The position numbers and the translations under genes are program-made. Below the pieces are notes generated by a model. It was not told where the DNA came from and ran no database searches. It was given only the letters and a program-made list of their open reading frames with translations. This document shows, piece after piece, positions 46,655-55,865 of a stretch of DNA of 64,000 bases. This DNA comes from CAVVXX01 sp963707975 (GTDB taxonomy: Bacteria > Pseudomonadota > Alphaproteobacteria > Micropepsales > Micropepsaceae): assembly GCA_963707975.1 (NCBI GenBank), contig OY970177.1, positions 1,736,001 to 1,800,000 of the forward strand, given 5' to 3'. Numbering within the stretch: the stretch's first letter is position 1; the number at the start of each line of letters is the position of its first letter.

Positions 46655-47914
46655 TTACACCGGCCGGACGAGAATGTGTTTTTTGCGGCCGATGGAAAGT
46701 TTAATCACGCCTTCCGGCGTGAGACTCTTCAAATTCACTGCTGCTTTCACATCCGTCACAGCAGCGTCATTGAGGCGCAAGCCGCCACCTTCTATATGAC
46801 GCCGCGCCTCGCTCGCGGATGAGGTGAGGCCCGTAAGCTGTGCCAGCGTCGTGATTGGCATTCCGGCGAGTTTCGCCTTTTCGACCTCGAATGTAGGCAA
46901 CCCTTCCGCGAAGCCGCCTTCCTCGAAAGTCTGTCGCGCCGTTACGGCGGCCTTGTCGGCAGCTGCGCGTCCGTGCGCCAGCGCAGTCGCCTCAGTCGCC
47001 AAAATCTTTTTCGCCTCGTTGCGTTCTTCGCCCTTTAATTTTTCCAGGCGCTTGATTTCTTCCTCCGGCAAATCAGTGAACAGTCGCAAAAAACGCACCA
47101 TATCGGCGTCCTCGGTGTTGCGCCAATATTGCCAATAGTCGTAGGGCGAAAGCTGTTCGGCGTTGAGCCACACCGCGCCCAGCGCCGTCTTGCCCATCTT
47201 GGCGCCCGACGAGGTTGTGATAAGCGGCGTGGTTACGCCGTAAAGGTCGGCCGTCGCCACGCGGCGCGCGAGTTCGATGCCCATGACGATGTTGCCCCAC
47301 TGGTCAGAGCCGCCGCATTGCAGCCGGCAGCCATAACGCCGGTAGAGCTCGAGAAAATCGTAAGCCTGCAAAATCATGTAATTGAATTCGAGGAAAGTAA
47401 GCGGCTGCTCGCGCTCGAGCCTGAGCTTCACGCTATCCATAGTCAGCATGCGGTTGACCGAGAAATGCCGGCCGATATCGCGCAGCAGTGGAATGTAAGA
47501 CAGCCCATCCAGCCATTCTGCATTGTCCACCATGATGGCGTCGCTGGAACCATCGCCGAATTTCAGGAAACGCTCGAATGACTTCAGGATGCTTTTCTTG
47601 TTCGCTTCAATCTGTTCGTGGCTAAGCAACGCGCGGGTTTCGTCTTTGCCGCTGGGATCGCCCACCTGCGTGGTGCCGCCACCCATGACGACGATGGGCT
47701 TGCCGCCCGCTTGCTGCAGGCGGCGTAGCGTCATGATCTGCACCAGATTGCCGACATGAAGGGAGGGTCCCGTGCAGTCGAAGCCGATATAACCCGCGAC
47801 CGTTTCTTTCTGCATCAGCGCGTCGAGGCCCAGCGCATCGGTGCACTGGTTGAGCTGCCCGCGCGCGGCCAGCAGGCTTAGGAAATCGGAACGGTATGTT
47901 GGTGATGCTGGCAT
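46655..47914 (-). CDS. tyrS: Tyrosyl-tRNA synthetase
   Basis: TyrS (419 residues) charges tRNA-Tyr. The class I signature is CTGPSLHVGNLVQI (HVGN), the tyrosine pocket is in YMILQAYDFLELYRRYGC, and the second signature is GAKMGKTALGAVWL (KMGKT form). A C-terminal S4-like RNA-binding domain follows (about 355-419, SEARRHIEGGGLRLNDAAV). It starts two bases after the hydrolase gene, so the two are co-transcribed, and it converges on the AsmA-like gene. Confidence 0.96.
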   Translation of the reverse strand: MPASPTYRSDFLSLLAARGQLNQCTDALGLDALMQKETVAGYIGFDCTGPSLHVGNLVQIMTLRRLQQAGGKPIVVMGGGTTQVGDPSGKDETRALLSHEQIEANKKSILKSFERFLKFGDGSSDAIMVDNAEWLDGLSYIPLLRDIGRHFSVNRMLTMDSVKLRLEREQPLTFLEFNYMILQAYDFLELYRRYGCRLQCGGSDQWGNIVMGIELARRVATADLYGVTTPLITTSSGAKMGKTALGAVWLNAEQLSPYDYWQYWRNTEDADMVRFLRLFTDLPEEEIKRLEKLKGEERNEAKKILATEATALAHGRAAADKAAVTARQTFEEGGFAEGLPTFEVEKAKLAGMPITTLAQLTGLTSSASEARRHIEGGGLRLNDAAVTDVKAAVNLKSLTPEGVIKLSIGRKKHILVRPV

Positions 47915-47916
47915 GA

Positions 47917-48573
47917 CTAACGCCCCGGATCGGGGTTATCCATCCGACGCTGGACGTATGCTTCGACCGCATCCACCACCTCGCCTTCGTGGCTGTCGAA
48001 GAAATGGTTGGCGCCGTCGATCTTCTGATAGGTGATCTTGATGCCCTTCTGCGCGCTCAGTCGGTCCACCAGTTTCTGCACATCGGCTTCAGGCACGACC
48101 TGATCCCTTGTGCCGTGCAGGAACAGGCCTGAGGCCGGGCAGGGCGCAAGGAAATTGAAATCGTACATGTTGGCCGGAGGCGCGATCGAAATAAATCCGG
48201 TTATCTCGGGCCGGCGCATCAAGAGCTGCATGCCGATCCAGGCGCCGAACGAAATCCCCGCCACCCAGCAATGCGACGGGTTGGGATAAAGCGTGCTCAT
48301 CCAGTCGAGCACGGCGGCGGCATCCGAGAGTTCGCCCGCGCCATTGTCGAAAGTGCCCTGGCTGCGCCCCACGCCACGGAAATTGAATCGCACAGTGGTG
48401 CAGCCGAGTTTCTGGAAGCGGTGATACAGCTCGTACACCATCGGGTTGTTCATCGAGCCGCCAAATTGCGGATGGGCGTGCAGCACCAGCGCCATGGGCG
48501 CGCCGCCCGTTTTCTGCCGCTGGTAGCGCGCTTCGATGCGCCCGGCGGGGCCCGGCAGAATGATGTCAGGCAT
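47917..48573 (-). CDS. Alpha/beta hydrolase (COG2945-like)
   Basis: The 218-residue cytosolic protein has the alpha/beta-hydrolase fold with nucleophile Ser in VAGISFGAWIGM, Asp in LHGTRDQVVPE and His in DGANHFFDSH. The oxyanion-region motif LHAHPQFGGSMNN and FNFRGVGRSQG fit the COG2945 dienelactone-hydrolase-like group. Its substrate is unknown. It precedes tyrS in the operon and is divergent from iscR. Confidence 0.9.
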   Translation of the reverse strand: MPDIILPGPAGRIEARYQRQKTGGAPMALVLHAHPQFGGSMNNPMVYELYHRFQKLGCTTVRFNFRGVGRSQGTFDNGAGELSDAAAVLDWMSTLYPNPSHCWVAGISFGAWIGMQLLMRRPEITGFISIAPPANMYDFNFLAPCPASGLFLHGTRDQVVPEADVQKLVDRLSAQKGIKITYQKIDGANHFFDSHEGEVVDAVEAYVQRRMDNPDPGR

Positions 48574-48713
48574 GGATTCGGCTCCCCGGCTGGGTAGGGG
48601 CTAATGAAAGGCCGCCAAACCCGCAGAATTGCTCTGAATTAGCTGGCCGTGGGCCAAAGATAATAGTCAGTGATTTCAAGTGGTTACAATCAGGTGAGGG
48701 ACGAGGATAGCAA

Positions 48714-48746
48714 ATTCTTGACCAAGCTAGTCAGGAATTATATATA
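48714..48746 (+). promoter_or_regulatory. suf operon promoter overlapped by IscR/RirA-type operator
   Basis: TTGACC (48718-48723) and TATATA (48741-48746) are separated by 17 bases, a near-ideal sigma-70 promoter. A palindrome with arms ATTCTTGAC and GTCAGGAAT (48714-48738, seven-base spacer) covers the -35 box and spacer. It contains TGA-N9-TCA, the RirA iron-responsive box, and fits the IscR type 1 consensus at 20 of 25 positions. Binding by the Rrf2 regulator just downstream would repress the operon. Confidence 0.7.
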
Positions 48747-48822
48747 CCCTTTGCCGCCGAAAGCCTTGGGAACGCCTGCGCTTCTTACACCATCGGCGGC
48801 CAACATTGGCAAGGAATTGAGC

Positions 48823-49290
48823 ATGAAACTGAGCACGCGAGGACGTTATGCCGTGATGGCGATGGCCGATCTCGCCGGCCATATGGAAGCGGGGCAGCCG
48901 GTGCCGCTGGCGGAGATCTCGCTCCGGCAGAGCATTTCGCTCTCTTATCTGGAGCAATTGTTCGCCAAATTACGGCGCGGCGGGCTGGTGGCCAGCGCGC
49001 GCGGACCCGGCGGCGGGTACCGCCTTGCGCGGTCTGCAGGCGACACGCGCATTGCCGACATCATCGTGGCGGTGGACGAGCCCATCAAGGCCACGCGCTG
49101 CGAGAGCGGCAATTCCATGGGTTGCCTCGGCAAGAACGGCCGCTGCCTCACGCATGATCTGTGGGAGGAGCTCGGCCGCCAGATCGAAGTGTTTCTGGAA
49201 TCGGTGACGCTGGCCGATGTTATCGAGCATCGAGTGCTGGGCCGCGCGCAGCCGTGCCAGGCGGCGAATTCAGCCCAAATGGTGGTGTGA
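48823..49290 (+). CDS. iscR: Rrf2-family Fe-S cluster regulator (IscR-like)
   Basis: The 155-residue winged-helix regulator begins MKLSTRGRYAVMAM, the typical Rrf2 N-terminus with its recognition helix in ISLSYLEQLFAKLRRGGLV. Three cysteines in RCESGNSMGCLGKNGRCLTH can hold a 2Fe-2S cluster, with the His ligand next to the last. It would sense cluster supply and repress the suf genes. The ATG at 48823 is chosen; longer in-frame starts run into the promoter. It overlaps the cysteine desulfurase start (GTGA). Confidence 0.92.
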   Translation: MKLSTRGRYAVMAMADLAGHMEAGQPVPLAEISLRQSISLSYLEQLFAKLRRGGLVASARGPGGGYRLARSAGDTRIADIIVAVDEPIKATRCESGNSMGCLGKNGRCLTHDLWEELGRQIEVFLESVTLADVIEHRVLGRAQPCQAANSAQMVV

Positions 49291-50435
49291 CGGATACGGC
49301 AATGGTCTATCTCGATTACAACGCGACCGCGCCGCTCAGGCCAGAAGCGAAAGCCGCCATGCTTTCCGCGCTCGACTGGTGCGGCAATGCGTCTTCCATT
49401 CATGCGGCGGGGCGCGGCGCGCGTAAGCTCATCGAGGAGGTGCGCGCGAAAGTGGCGGCGCTGGCGGACGCTTCGCCGCGTTCGGTGATTTTCACCAGCG
49501 GCGGCACGGAGGCGAATGCGAGTGTGCTCAAGGGCGCCTCTGGCGTCGCGCGCATTTTAATTTCCGCTGTCGAGCACGACAGCGTGCGCGCCAATGCGCG
49601 CGCCATTGCGGAGTCGATGCCCGGTATCGTACTCAGCGAAATTCCCGTTTCTGCGGATGGCGTGATCGATCTCGATGTTTTGCGCGCACTGCTGGCAAGC
49701 GGCAAGGGCCGCGCGCTTGTATCTGTGATGGCCGCCAACAACGAAACGGGCGTGGTGCAGCCCATCGAGGCAACCGCCAAGCTGGCAAAAGAGCATGACG
49801 CATTGCTGCATGTCGATGCCGTGCAGGCAGCGGGCCGCATGGCGCTCGATTTCGACGCCGATTACCTCACACTTTCCGCGCACAAGCTTGGCGGCCCGCA
49901 GGGCGCAGGCGCTTTGGTCGTGAAAGACGGCGTGCCCTTCGCGTCGCTCATCGCTGGCGGCGGACAGGAGCTTAACCGCCGCGCTGGCACGGAAAACGTT
50001 GCGGCAATCGCTGGCTTTGGCGCGTCAGCCGAAGCAGCAATGGATTTTTCTGCAGAAAACGCGCGCCTTGCCGGACTGCGTAATAGCTTTGAAGCGAAGC
50101 TGCGGGCGCTCGCGCTCGACGCAGCGATCTTCGGGGTGAATGCGCCGCGGCTTGCTAATACGTCCAATTTCGCCATTCCCGGTCTCGCCGCCGAAACGGC
50201 CATCATTGCGCTCGATCTTGATGGCGTTGCCATCAGTTCGGGCGCTGCCTGCTCATCCGGCAAGGTCAGCCGCAGCCACGTGCTGAAGGCGATGGCCGTT
50301 CCGGACGAACCGTCTGCATGCAGCTTGCGCGTGAGTTTTGGCTGGGCCAGCACCGAACAGGATGTGGATGCTGCGATCGCTTCGCTGAGAACTCTTTTGG
50401 ACCGCAAGGACGCGCGCGCCCGTGCGGCTGCGTGA
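49287..50435 (+). CDS. Cysteine desulfurase, IscS/NifS type
   Basis: The 382-residue PLP enzyme takes sulfur from cysteine for Fe-S clusters. It begins VYLDYNATAPLRPEA; the PLP lysine is in TLSAHKLGGPQGAG; the sulfur-relay cysteine is in ISSGAACSSGKVSRS. The start may be GTG 49287 (overlapping iscR) or ATG 49302. A second desulfurase (SufS) lies downstream in the same operon, so this one probably has a distinct partner. The frame is intact. Confidence 0.92.
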   Translation: MTDTAMVYLDYNATAPLRPEAKAAMLSALDWCGNASSIHAAGRGARKLIEEVRAKVAALADASPRSVIFTSGGTEANASVLKGASGVARILISAVEHDSVRANARAIAESMPGIVLSEIPVSADGVIDLDVLRALLASGKGRALVSVMAANNETGVVQPIEATAKLAKEHDALLHVDAVQAAGRMALDFDADYLTLSAHKLGGPQGAGALVVKDGVPFASLIAGGGQELNRRAGTENVAAIAGFGASAEAAMDFSAENARLAGLRNSFEAKLRALALDAAIFGVNAPRLANTSNFAIPGLAAETAIIALDLDGVAISSGAACSSGKVSRSHVLKAMAVPDEPSACSLRVSFGWASTEQDVDAAIASLRTLLDRKDARARAAA

Positions 50436-50440
50436 CGCGC

Positions 50441-51899
50441 ATGGCTATCGTTCCCGAAACCATAGCGCGCGTCGCCGGTCTCGAAGCCGGAAAATACAAA
50501 TACGGCTTCGTCACCGACATCGAGATGGAGCGCGCGGCCAAGGGCCTCAGCGAAGACGTGGTGCGCTTTATTTCCGCCAAGAAAGGCGAACCTCAGTGGA
50601 TGCTCGACTGGCGCTTGGCCGCCTACAGGCGTTGGACGGAAATGACCGAGCCCACCTGGGCGCGCGTGCGTTATCCGAAGATCGATTATCAGAATGCCTA
50701 TTATTATGCCGCGCCCAAGTCTGGCGGCGACCGGCCGCAAAGCCTTAAGGACGTCGATCCTAAACTCCTGGAAACCTATGCCAAGCTCGGCATTCCGCTG
50801 TCTGAGCAGAAAATGCTGGCGGGTGTGGCGGTGGACGCGGTGTTTGATTCCGTTTCCGTCGCCACCACCTTCAAGCAGAAACTGACCGAAGCCGGCGTGA
50901 TTTTCTGCCCGATTTCGGAGGCCATCCGCGAGCATCGCGGCCTCGTGCGCAAATATCTCGGCACGGTGGTGCCGGTCAGCGACAATTTCTTCGCTACGCT
51001 GAATTCGGCGGTGTTCTCCGATGGTACCTTCGTTTACGTGCCAAAGGGCGTGCGCTGCCCGATGGAGCTTTCAACTTACTTTCGCATCAATGCGAGCGAG
51101 ACCGGCCAGTTCGAACGCACGCTGATCATTGCCGACGAGGGCGCTTATGTGAGCTATCTCGAAGGCTGCACCGCGCCGAAGCGCGACGAGAACCAGCTGC
51201 ACGCGGCGGTGGTGGAATTGGTGGCGCTAGAAGGCGCCGAGATCAAATACTCGACCGTGCAGAACTGGTATCCGGGCGACGAAGAAGGCAAAGGCGGCAT
51301 CTACAATTTCGTCACCAAGCGCGGTGATTGCCGCGGGGCGCGCTCCAAGATTTCGTGGACGCAGGTGGAAACCGGCTCCGCCATCACCTGGAAATATCCC
51401 AGCTGCATTTTGCGCGGCGATGATTCCGTGGGCGAGTTCTATTCCATCGCCATCACCAATAATTTCCAGCAGGCCGACACCGGCACAAAGATGCTGCATC
51501 TGGGCCGCAATACGCGCTCGCGCATCGTGTCGAAGGGCATTGCCGCAGGCCGCGCGCAAAATACCTATCGTGGGCTTGTCAGCGTGCACCCCAAAGCCGC
51601 GAATGCGCGCAACCACACGCAATGCGATTCATTGCTGATCGGCCCAAAATGCGGCGCGCACACCGTGCCCTACATCGAATGCCGCAACAAAACTGCTGCG
51701 CTCGAGCACGAAGCCACGACCTCGAAAATCAGCCGACGAGCAGCTCTTCTACTGCCTGCAACGCGGCATCGGCGAGGAGGAGGCGGTGGCGCTCATCGTC
51801 AACGGCTTCTGCCGCGAAGTGTTGCAGCAGCTACCAATGGAATTCGCCGTCGAAGCGCAAAAGCTGGTCGGCATCAGCCTGGAAGGCAGCGTCGGATGA
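50441..51899 (+). CDS. sufB: Fe-S scaffold subunit SufB, interrupted by one inserted base
   Basis: SufB forms the SufBC2D scaffold on which Fe-S clusters are built. Visible blocks are YGFVTDIEMERAAKGLSED, VPVSDNFFATLNSAVFSDG, SYLEGCTAPKRDENQLH and GFRNTY-like RAQNTYRGLVSVHPKAA. The C-terminus (SDEQLFYCLQRGIGEEEA ... AQKLVGISLEGSVG) is in another frame, recovered by dropping one C at 51733-51734. Uncorrected, the frame runs by chance into sufC. Start is ATG 50441, or GTG 50432 overlapping the previous stop. Corrected length is about 485 residues. Confidence 0.94.
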
Positions 51900-52648
51900 A
51901 CATGCTCGATATTCAAGACCTGCACGTTGCCGTGGGTGGCAAGGAAATCCTGAAAGGTGTCGGCCTGTCCGTGCCCGCGGGCCAAGTGCATGCGGTGATG
52001 GGACCGAACGGCTCGGGCAAGTCCACGCTTAGCTACACGCTGGCTGGTCGTGAAGGCTACGACATCACGCAGGGCCGCATTCTTTATCAGGGCGAGGATC
52101 TGACTTCGCTTTCGCCGGAAAAGCGCGCGGGCCGCGGCATGTTTCTCGCCATGCAATATCCGGTCGAAATTCCGGGCGTGACCACGCTCAATTTCCTTAA
52201 GACCGCGCTGAACGCCCAGCGCCGTGCGCGGGGTGAGTCCGAGCTCGACGCTATGAAGGTGATGAAGTTGGTGCGTGAGAAAGCGGTCACGCTGAAAATT
52301 CCAGAAGAGATGCTGAAGCGTGCGCTTAATGTCGGCTTCTCTGGCGGCGAGAAGAAGCGGCTGGAAATCCTCCAGATGGCAGTGTTCGAGCCCAAGCTCG
52401 CAATTCTCGATGAAACCGATTCCGGCCTTGATATCGATGCGCTGAAATTGGTCGCCGACGGCGTCAACGCGCTGCGCGGGGCCCACCGCGCCATGCTGGT
52501 GATTACCCATTACCAGCGCCTGCTCGCGCACATCGTGCCCGACCGCGTGCATGTGATGGTGGAGGGGCGCATCGTCAAATCGGGCGGGCCGGAACTCGCG
52601 CTCGCCCTCGAAGAGCGCGGCTATGAACACGTAGAGGCTGCGGAATGA
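51896..52648 (+). CDS. sufC: Fe-S assembly ATPase SufC
   Basis: SufC (250 residues) is the ABC-type ATPase of the SufBC2D scaffold. The Walker A is GPNGSGKSTLSY, the signature SGGEKKRLEIL, Walker B LAILDETDSGLDIDAL and the switch His in VITHYQRLL. Its ATG (51896) overlaps the sufB stop (51897-51899). It is intact and followed by sufD with a four-base overlap. Confidence 0.97.
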   Translation: MNMLDIQDLHVAVGGKEILKGVGLSVPAGQVHAVMGPNGSGKSTLSYTLAGREGYDITQGRILYQGEDLTSLSPEKRAGRGMFLAMQYPVEIPGVTTLNFLKTALNAQRRARGESELDAMKVMKLVREKAVTLKIPEEMLKRALNVGFSGGEKKRLEILQMAVFEPKLAILDETDSGLDIDALKLVADGVNALRGAHRAMLVITHYQRLLAHIVPDRVHVMVEGRIVKSGGPELALALEERGYEHVEAAE

Positions 52649-53760
52649 ATACCGCATTGGCCACCCGCCGCTCTGAAGCGCTTCGCGCTTACGAGGCCGT
52701 GGGTCTTCCCGGCCGCCGCGTCGAAGACTGGAAATACACCGATCTGCGCTCGGTGCTGGGCGACAAGCCCATCGAGCGGTCGGATATGCGTTGGGAGTTG
52801 AAGGGTTTTCCGGACGGCGCCGAATTGTTCGATTTGAAAATGGCTGATGAGGGCGCGCCAGATTGGGTGTTGCAGCATCTGGGCACGTTCGCCAAGAACC
52901 GCAACGCCATGGATGCAGCTTCATTCGCATTTGCGCGTTGCGGCTTTGCATTGCGCATCCCGCGGCATGCCAAGTCGACGGCGCCAATCCATTTGCGTTG
53001 GTCGGGTAGCGGTAATTCGCGTGCTCTGATTGTGCTTGAAGAAGGTGTTTCGGCAATATTGTGCGAAAGCGTTCATGCTTCTGGAATGCAGAATATCGGC
53101 GTGGAATTCGTGATCGGACAAAATGTGCGGTTCACGCATGTACGGCTCGGCGAAGAGGATAAAACAGGTGTGTTAGTCGAAGAGGTCGCTGCGGCGCTAG
53201 CGCGCGGTGCGTCTTATCGCGGGCACTACGCCAATTTCGGCGCGAAGCTCTCGCGCCTCGAATTGAATATTGCTTTGGAAGGTGAGGGCGCGAATGCGGA
53301 GCTCTTTGGCGTCAGCATTCTGGACGGCGAACGCCACGCCGATGTCACAACGCATATCGATCATGTCGCAGGCCACACGCTTAGTCGCCAATTGTTCAAG
53401 CTTATCGCGGGCGGCGGCGCGCGCGCTATCTATCAGGGCCGCATCGCCGTGCATTCGGGCGCGGACGGCACCGACAGCAACCAGACAGCCAAGGGCCTAC
53501 TGCTGAGCAGCCACGCAGAAATCGACCTCAAGCCAGAGCTAGAAATTCTCGCCGACGACGTGAAATGCGCGCATGGCGCGGCCGTGGGCGATCTCGACGC
53601 GGAATCGCTGTTCTATCTGCGTGCGCGCGGAATTCCGGAAGCCAAGGCGCGTGCGCTGTTGATGCGTGCGTTCGTGGAAGACGCCGTGTCAGAAATTGAA
53701 GATGAGACCATTCGCGCAAGTGTGTGGCAGACCGTCGAATCCGCTTTGGCCGGAGCTTAG
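52645..53760 (+). CDS. sufD: Fe-S scaffold subunit SufD
   Basis: SufD (371 residues) pairs with SufB and binds SufC; it aids iron entry. Family features are the N-terminal GRRVEDWKYTDLR, the beta-helix core and the C-terminal DDVKCAHGAAVGDLDAESLFYLRARGI block, here given by CAHGAAVGDLDAESLFYL with its conserved His and Cys. It overlaps sufC by four bases and is followed by sufS eight bases on. Confidence 0.95.
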   Translation: MNTALATRRSEALRAYEAVGLPGRRVEDWKYTDLRSVLGDKPIERSDMRWELKGFPDGAELFDLKMADEGAPDWVLQHLGTFAKNRNAMDAASFAFARCGFALRIPRHAKSTAPIHLRWSGSGNSRALIVLEEGVSAILCESVHASGMQNIGVEFVIGQNVRFTHVRLGEEDKTGVLVEEVAAALARGASYRGHYANFGAKLSRLELNIALEGEGANAELFGVSILDGERHADVTTHIDHVAGHTLSRQLFKLIAGGGARAIYQGRIAVHSGADGTDSNQTAKGLLLSSHAEIDLKPELEILADDVKCAHGAAVGDLDAESLFYLRARGIPEAKARALLMRAFVEDAVSEIEDETIRASVWQTVESALAGA

Positions 53761-53768
53761 AAAACGCC

Positions 53769-55022
53769 ATGACCGCACACGCCAAACTCGCCAAGACGGC
53801 GGCCTTTGATGTTGCGGCCGTGCGGCGCGACTTTCCTATTCTCGCGCGCAGGGTTTATGGAAAGCCGCTGGTTTATCTCGACAATGCGGCATCGGCGCAA
53901 AAGCCCCGGGCAGTGCTGGACGCGATGAATGAGTTCGCGACCAGCGAATACGCCAATGTCCATCGCGGCGTGCATTTTCTGTCGGCCGCGGCGACCGCGT
54001 GCCATGAAGCCGCGCGGCAGCGCATAGCCCAATTCCTGAATGCCGACACGGACGAGATTATTTTCACCAAAGGCGGCACGGAAGCGATCAATCTGGTTTC
54101 CTATTCTTATCTCGCTCCAAGAGTTCAGTCCGGCGACGAGATCGTGCTTTCGGTCATGGAGCATCATTCCAATATCGTGCCCTGGCATTTTTTGCGTGAG
54201 CGCGCAGGCGCTGTGCTGAAATGGGTGGATGTGTCGGATGCGGGCGAGCTTGATCCGAGCCGATGTCGCGCGCGCCATTACACCGAAAACGAAGTTTGTC
54301 GCCATCACGCACATGTCGAACGTGTTAGGAACCCAGACCGATCTGAAAGAGATCGTTCGGCTTGCGCATGCGAAAGGCGTGCCGGTGCTGGCCGATGGCT
54401 GCCAGGGCGGCGGTGCACGAGTACGGTGGATTTGCGCGATCTGGACGTCGATTTCTATGCTTTTACCGTCCACAAGCTCTACGGCCCGACCGGCATCGGC
54501 GTGCTTTATGCCAAGCGCGCGCATCTCAAAGCGATGCGCCCTTTCAACGGCGGCGGCGAAATGATCCGCGAAGTGACGAAGGAGAATGTCACCTATGCCG
54601 ATCCGCCCGCGCGCTTCGAGGCCGGCACGCCGCCCATCGTCGCAGGCGGTGGGCCTGGCTGCCGCGCTCGATTATGTGGATGGCGTGGGCCGCGAGACGA
54701 TTGCGCAGCACGAAGCCGGCCTCACCCAATATGCGACACGCAGGCTCAAGCGAATTCAACTGGGTTCGCATCATCGGCGAAGCTAAGACCAAGGGGCCCA
54801 TCGTTTCTTTCGAGACGCAAGGCATTCACGCGCATGACCTCGTCCACCGTACTCGATCGCGAGGGCGTGGCGGTGCGCGGCGGGCATCATTGCGCGCAGC
54901 CATTGATGGCGCGCTTTGGCATTTCCTCCACTACGCGCGCATCATTTGCGCTCTACAACACGCGAGAAGAAGTGGACGCACTGATGGCGGCGCTCCATGT
55001 GGCACGAAAGGTGTTCGGCTGA
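53769..55022 (+). CDS. sufS: Cysteine desulfurase SufS, interrupted by six one-base insertions
   Basis: SufS is the group II desulfurase that passes sulfur to SufU/SufE and SufB. In order, segments show YLDNAASAQKPRAVLDA, NVHRGVHFLS, FTKGGTEAINLVSYSY, MEHHSNIVPWHFL; VAITHMSNVLGTQTDLKEIV; the PLP lysine in FTVHKLYGPTGIGVLY; RFEAGTPPIV; and GVAVRGGHHCAQPLM with the active cysteine. Joining them needs one base removed near 54256, 54406, 54419, 54642, 54760 and 54842. The corrected protein is about 415 residues. The stop shares one base with the sufU start. Confidence 0.92.
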   Translation: MTAHAKLAKTAAFDVAAVRRDFPILARRVYGKPLVYLDNAASAQKPRAVLDAMNEFATSEYANVHRGVHFLSAAATACHEAARQRIAQFLNADTDEIIFTKGGTEAINLVSYSYLAPRVQSGDEIVLSVMEHHSNIVPWHFLRERAGAVLKWVDVSDAGELDPSRCRARHYTENEVCRHHAHVERVRNPDRSERDRSACACERRAGAGRWLPGRRCTSTVDLRDLDVDFYAFTVHKLYGPTGIGVLYAKRAHLKAMRPFNGGGEMIREVTKENVTYADPPARFEAGTPPIVAGGGPGCRARLCGWRGPRDDCAARSRPHPICDTQAQANSTGFASSAKLRPRGPSFLSRRKAFTRMTSSTVLDREGVAVRGGHHCAQPLMARFGISSTTRASFALYNTREEVDALMAALHVARKVFG

Positions 55023-55477
55023 TGGATGCGGGTACGCGCGAGCTTTATCAGGAGATCATCCTGGACCACAGCCGCCATCCGCGGCACTTCGGCGCATTAG
55101 CGCACGCCAACCGCACGGCTGAAGGTTTCAATCCCCTGTGCGGCGACCGTGTGAAAATCTATCTGGCGGTGGATGGCAACAACCGCATTGCCGACATCGC
55201 CTTCGAAGGCAAAGGGTGCGCCATTTCCGTGGCATCGGCGTCGCTGATGAGCGAAATGCTGAAGGGCCGCAGCGTCCCGGAAGTAGAAAAACTTATGGCC
55301 GGGTTTCTACATCTGGTGAAAGGCGAGGCTTCCAAGGAATTGAGCACCGACGACCGCGAGCGGCTGGAAGTCATGGCGGGGGTGTCGGCGTTTCCCATGC
55401 GCATCAAATGCGCGACGCTGGCCTGGCACGCGATGAAAGCGGCGCTCGACGGCAAAGAAATGGCCAAAACCGAATGA
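55022..55477 (+). CDS. sufU: Fe-S sulfur-transfer protein SufU
   Basis: SufU (151 residues) is a zinc protein that takes sulfur from SufS. The three zinc-binding cysteines are in GFNPLCGDRV, FEGKGCAISVASASLM and RIKCATLAWHAM, with DHSRHPRHFG near the start. It is coupled to sufS by a shared base and to the next gene by ATGA. SufS with SufU, not SufE, is the sulfur pair here. Confidence 0.93.
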   Translation: MDAGTRELYQEIILDHSRHPRHFGALAHANRTAEGFNPLCGDRVKIYLAVDGNNRIADIAFEGKGCAISVASASLMSEMLKGRSVPEVEKLMAGFLHLVKGEASKELSTDDRERLEVMAGVSAFPMRIKCATLAWHAMKAALDGKEMAKTE

Positions 55478-55851
55478 ACGACGACGCCAACATCGCCATA
55501 AAACAGGATGCCGCTGCGGAGAGCTCGGCCATTCCGCCTGAGGAACTGAAAGCCATCGGCGATCAGATCATCGCCGCATTAAAAACTGTCTATGATCCGG
55601 AAATCCCGGTCGACATTTACGAACTCGGCCTTATCTATAAGGTGGACGTGGCAGACAACCGCGACGTCACTGTGGATATGACGCTGACCGCCCCCGGCTG
55701 CCCGGTGGCGGGTGAAATGCCTGGCATGGCGAAAGCGGCGCTGGAAACGGTGCCTGGCCTGGGCGAAATCAAGGTCAACATGACATTCGATCCGCCCTGG
55801 ACGCCGGATCGTATGTCGGAGGAAGCGAAACTCGAATTGAACATGTTTTAG
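55474..55851 (+). CDS. SUF-associated MIP18/DUF59 protein (SufT-like)
   Basis: The 125-residue protein is a DUF59 (MIP18) domain with the DPEIPVDIYELGLIYKVDV and TLTAPGCPVAGEMPG blocks, the latter with the conserved cysteine. SufT proteins help mature Fe-S clusters and often sit in suf operons. The N-terminal 25 residues are low-complexity. It overlaps sufU by four bases. Confidence 0.92.
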   Translation: MNDDANIAIKQDAAAESSAIPPEELKAIGDQIIAALKTVYDPEIPVDIYELGLIYKVDVADNRDVTVDMTLTAPGCPVAGEMPGMAKAALETVPGLGEIKVNMTFDPPWTPDRMSEEAKLELNMF

Positions 55852-55865
55852 GATAGAATGATGTT

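Noticed and set aside
50318..52648. A single 776-codon frame joining SufB and SufC as one fusion protein
   Set aside because: The middle part (about 51735-51895) is Arg-rich nonsense. SufB resumes in another frame and stops at 51897, and SufC has its own ATG at 51896, so the fusion is an artefact of one inserted base.
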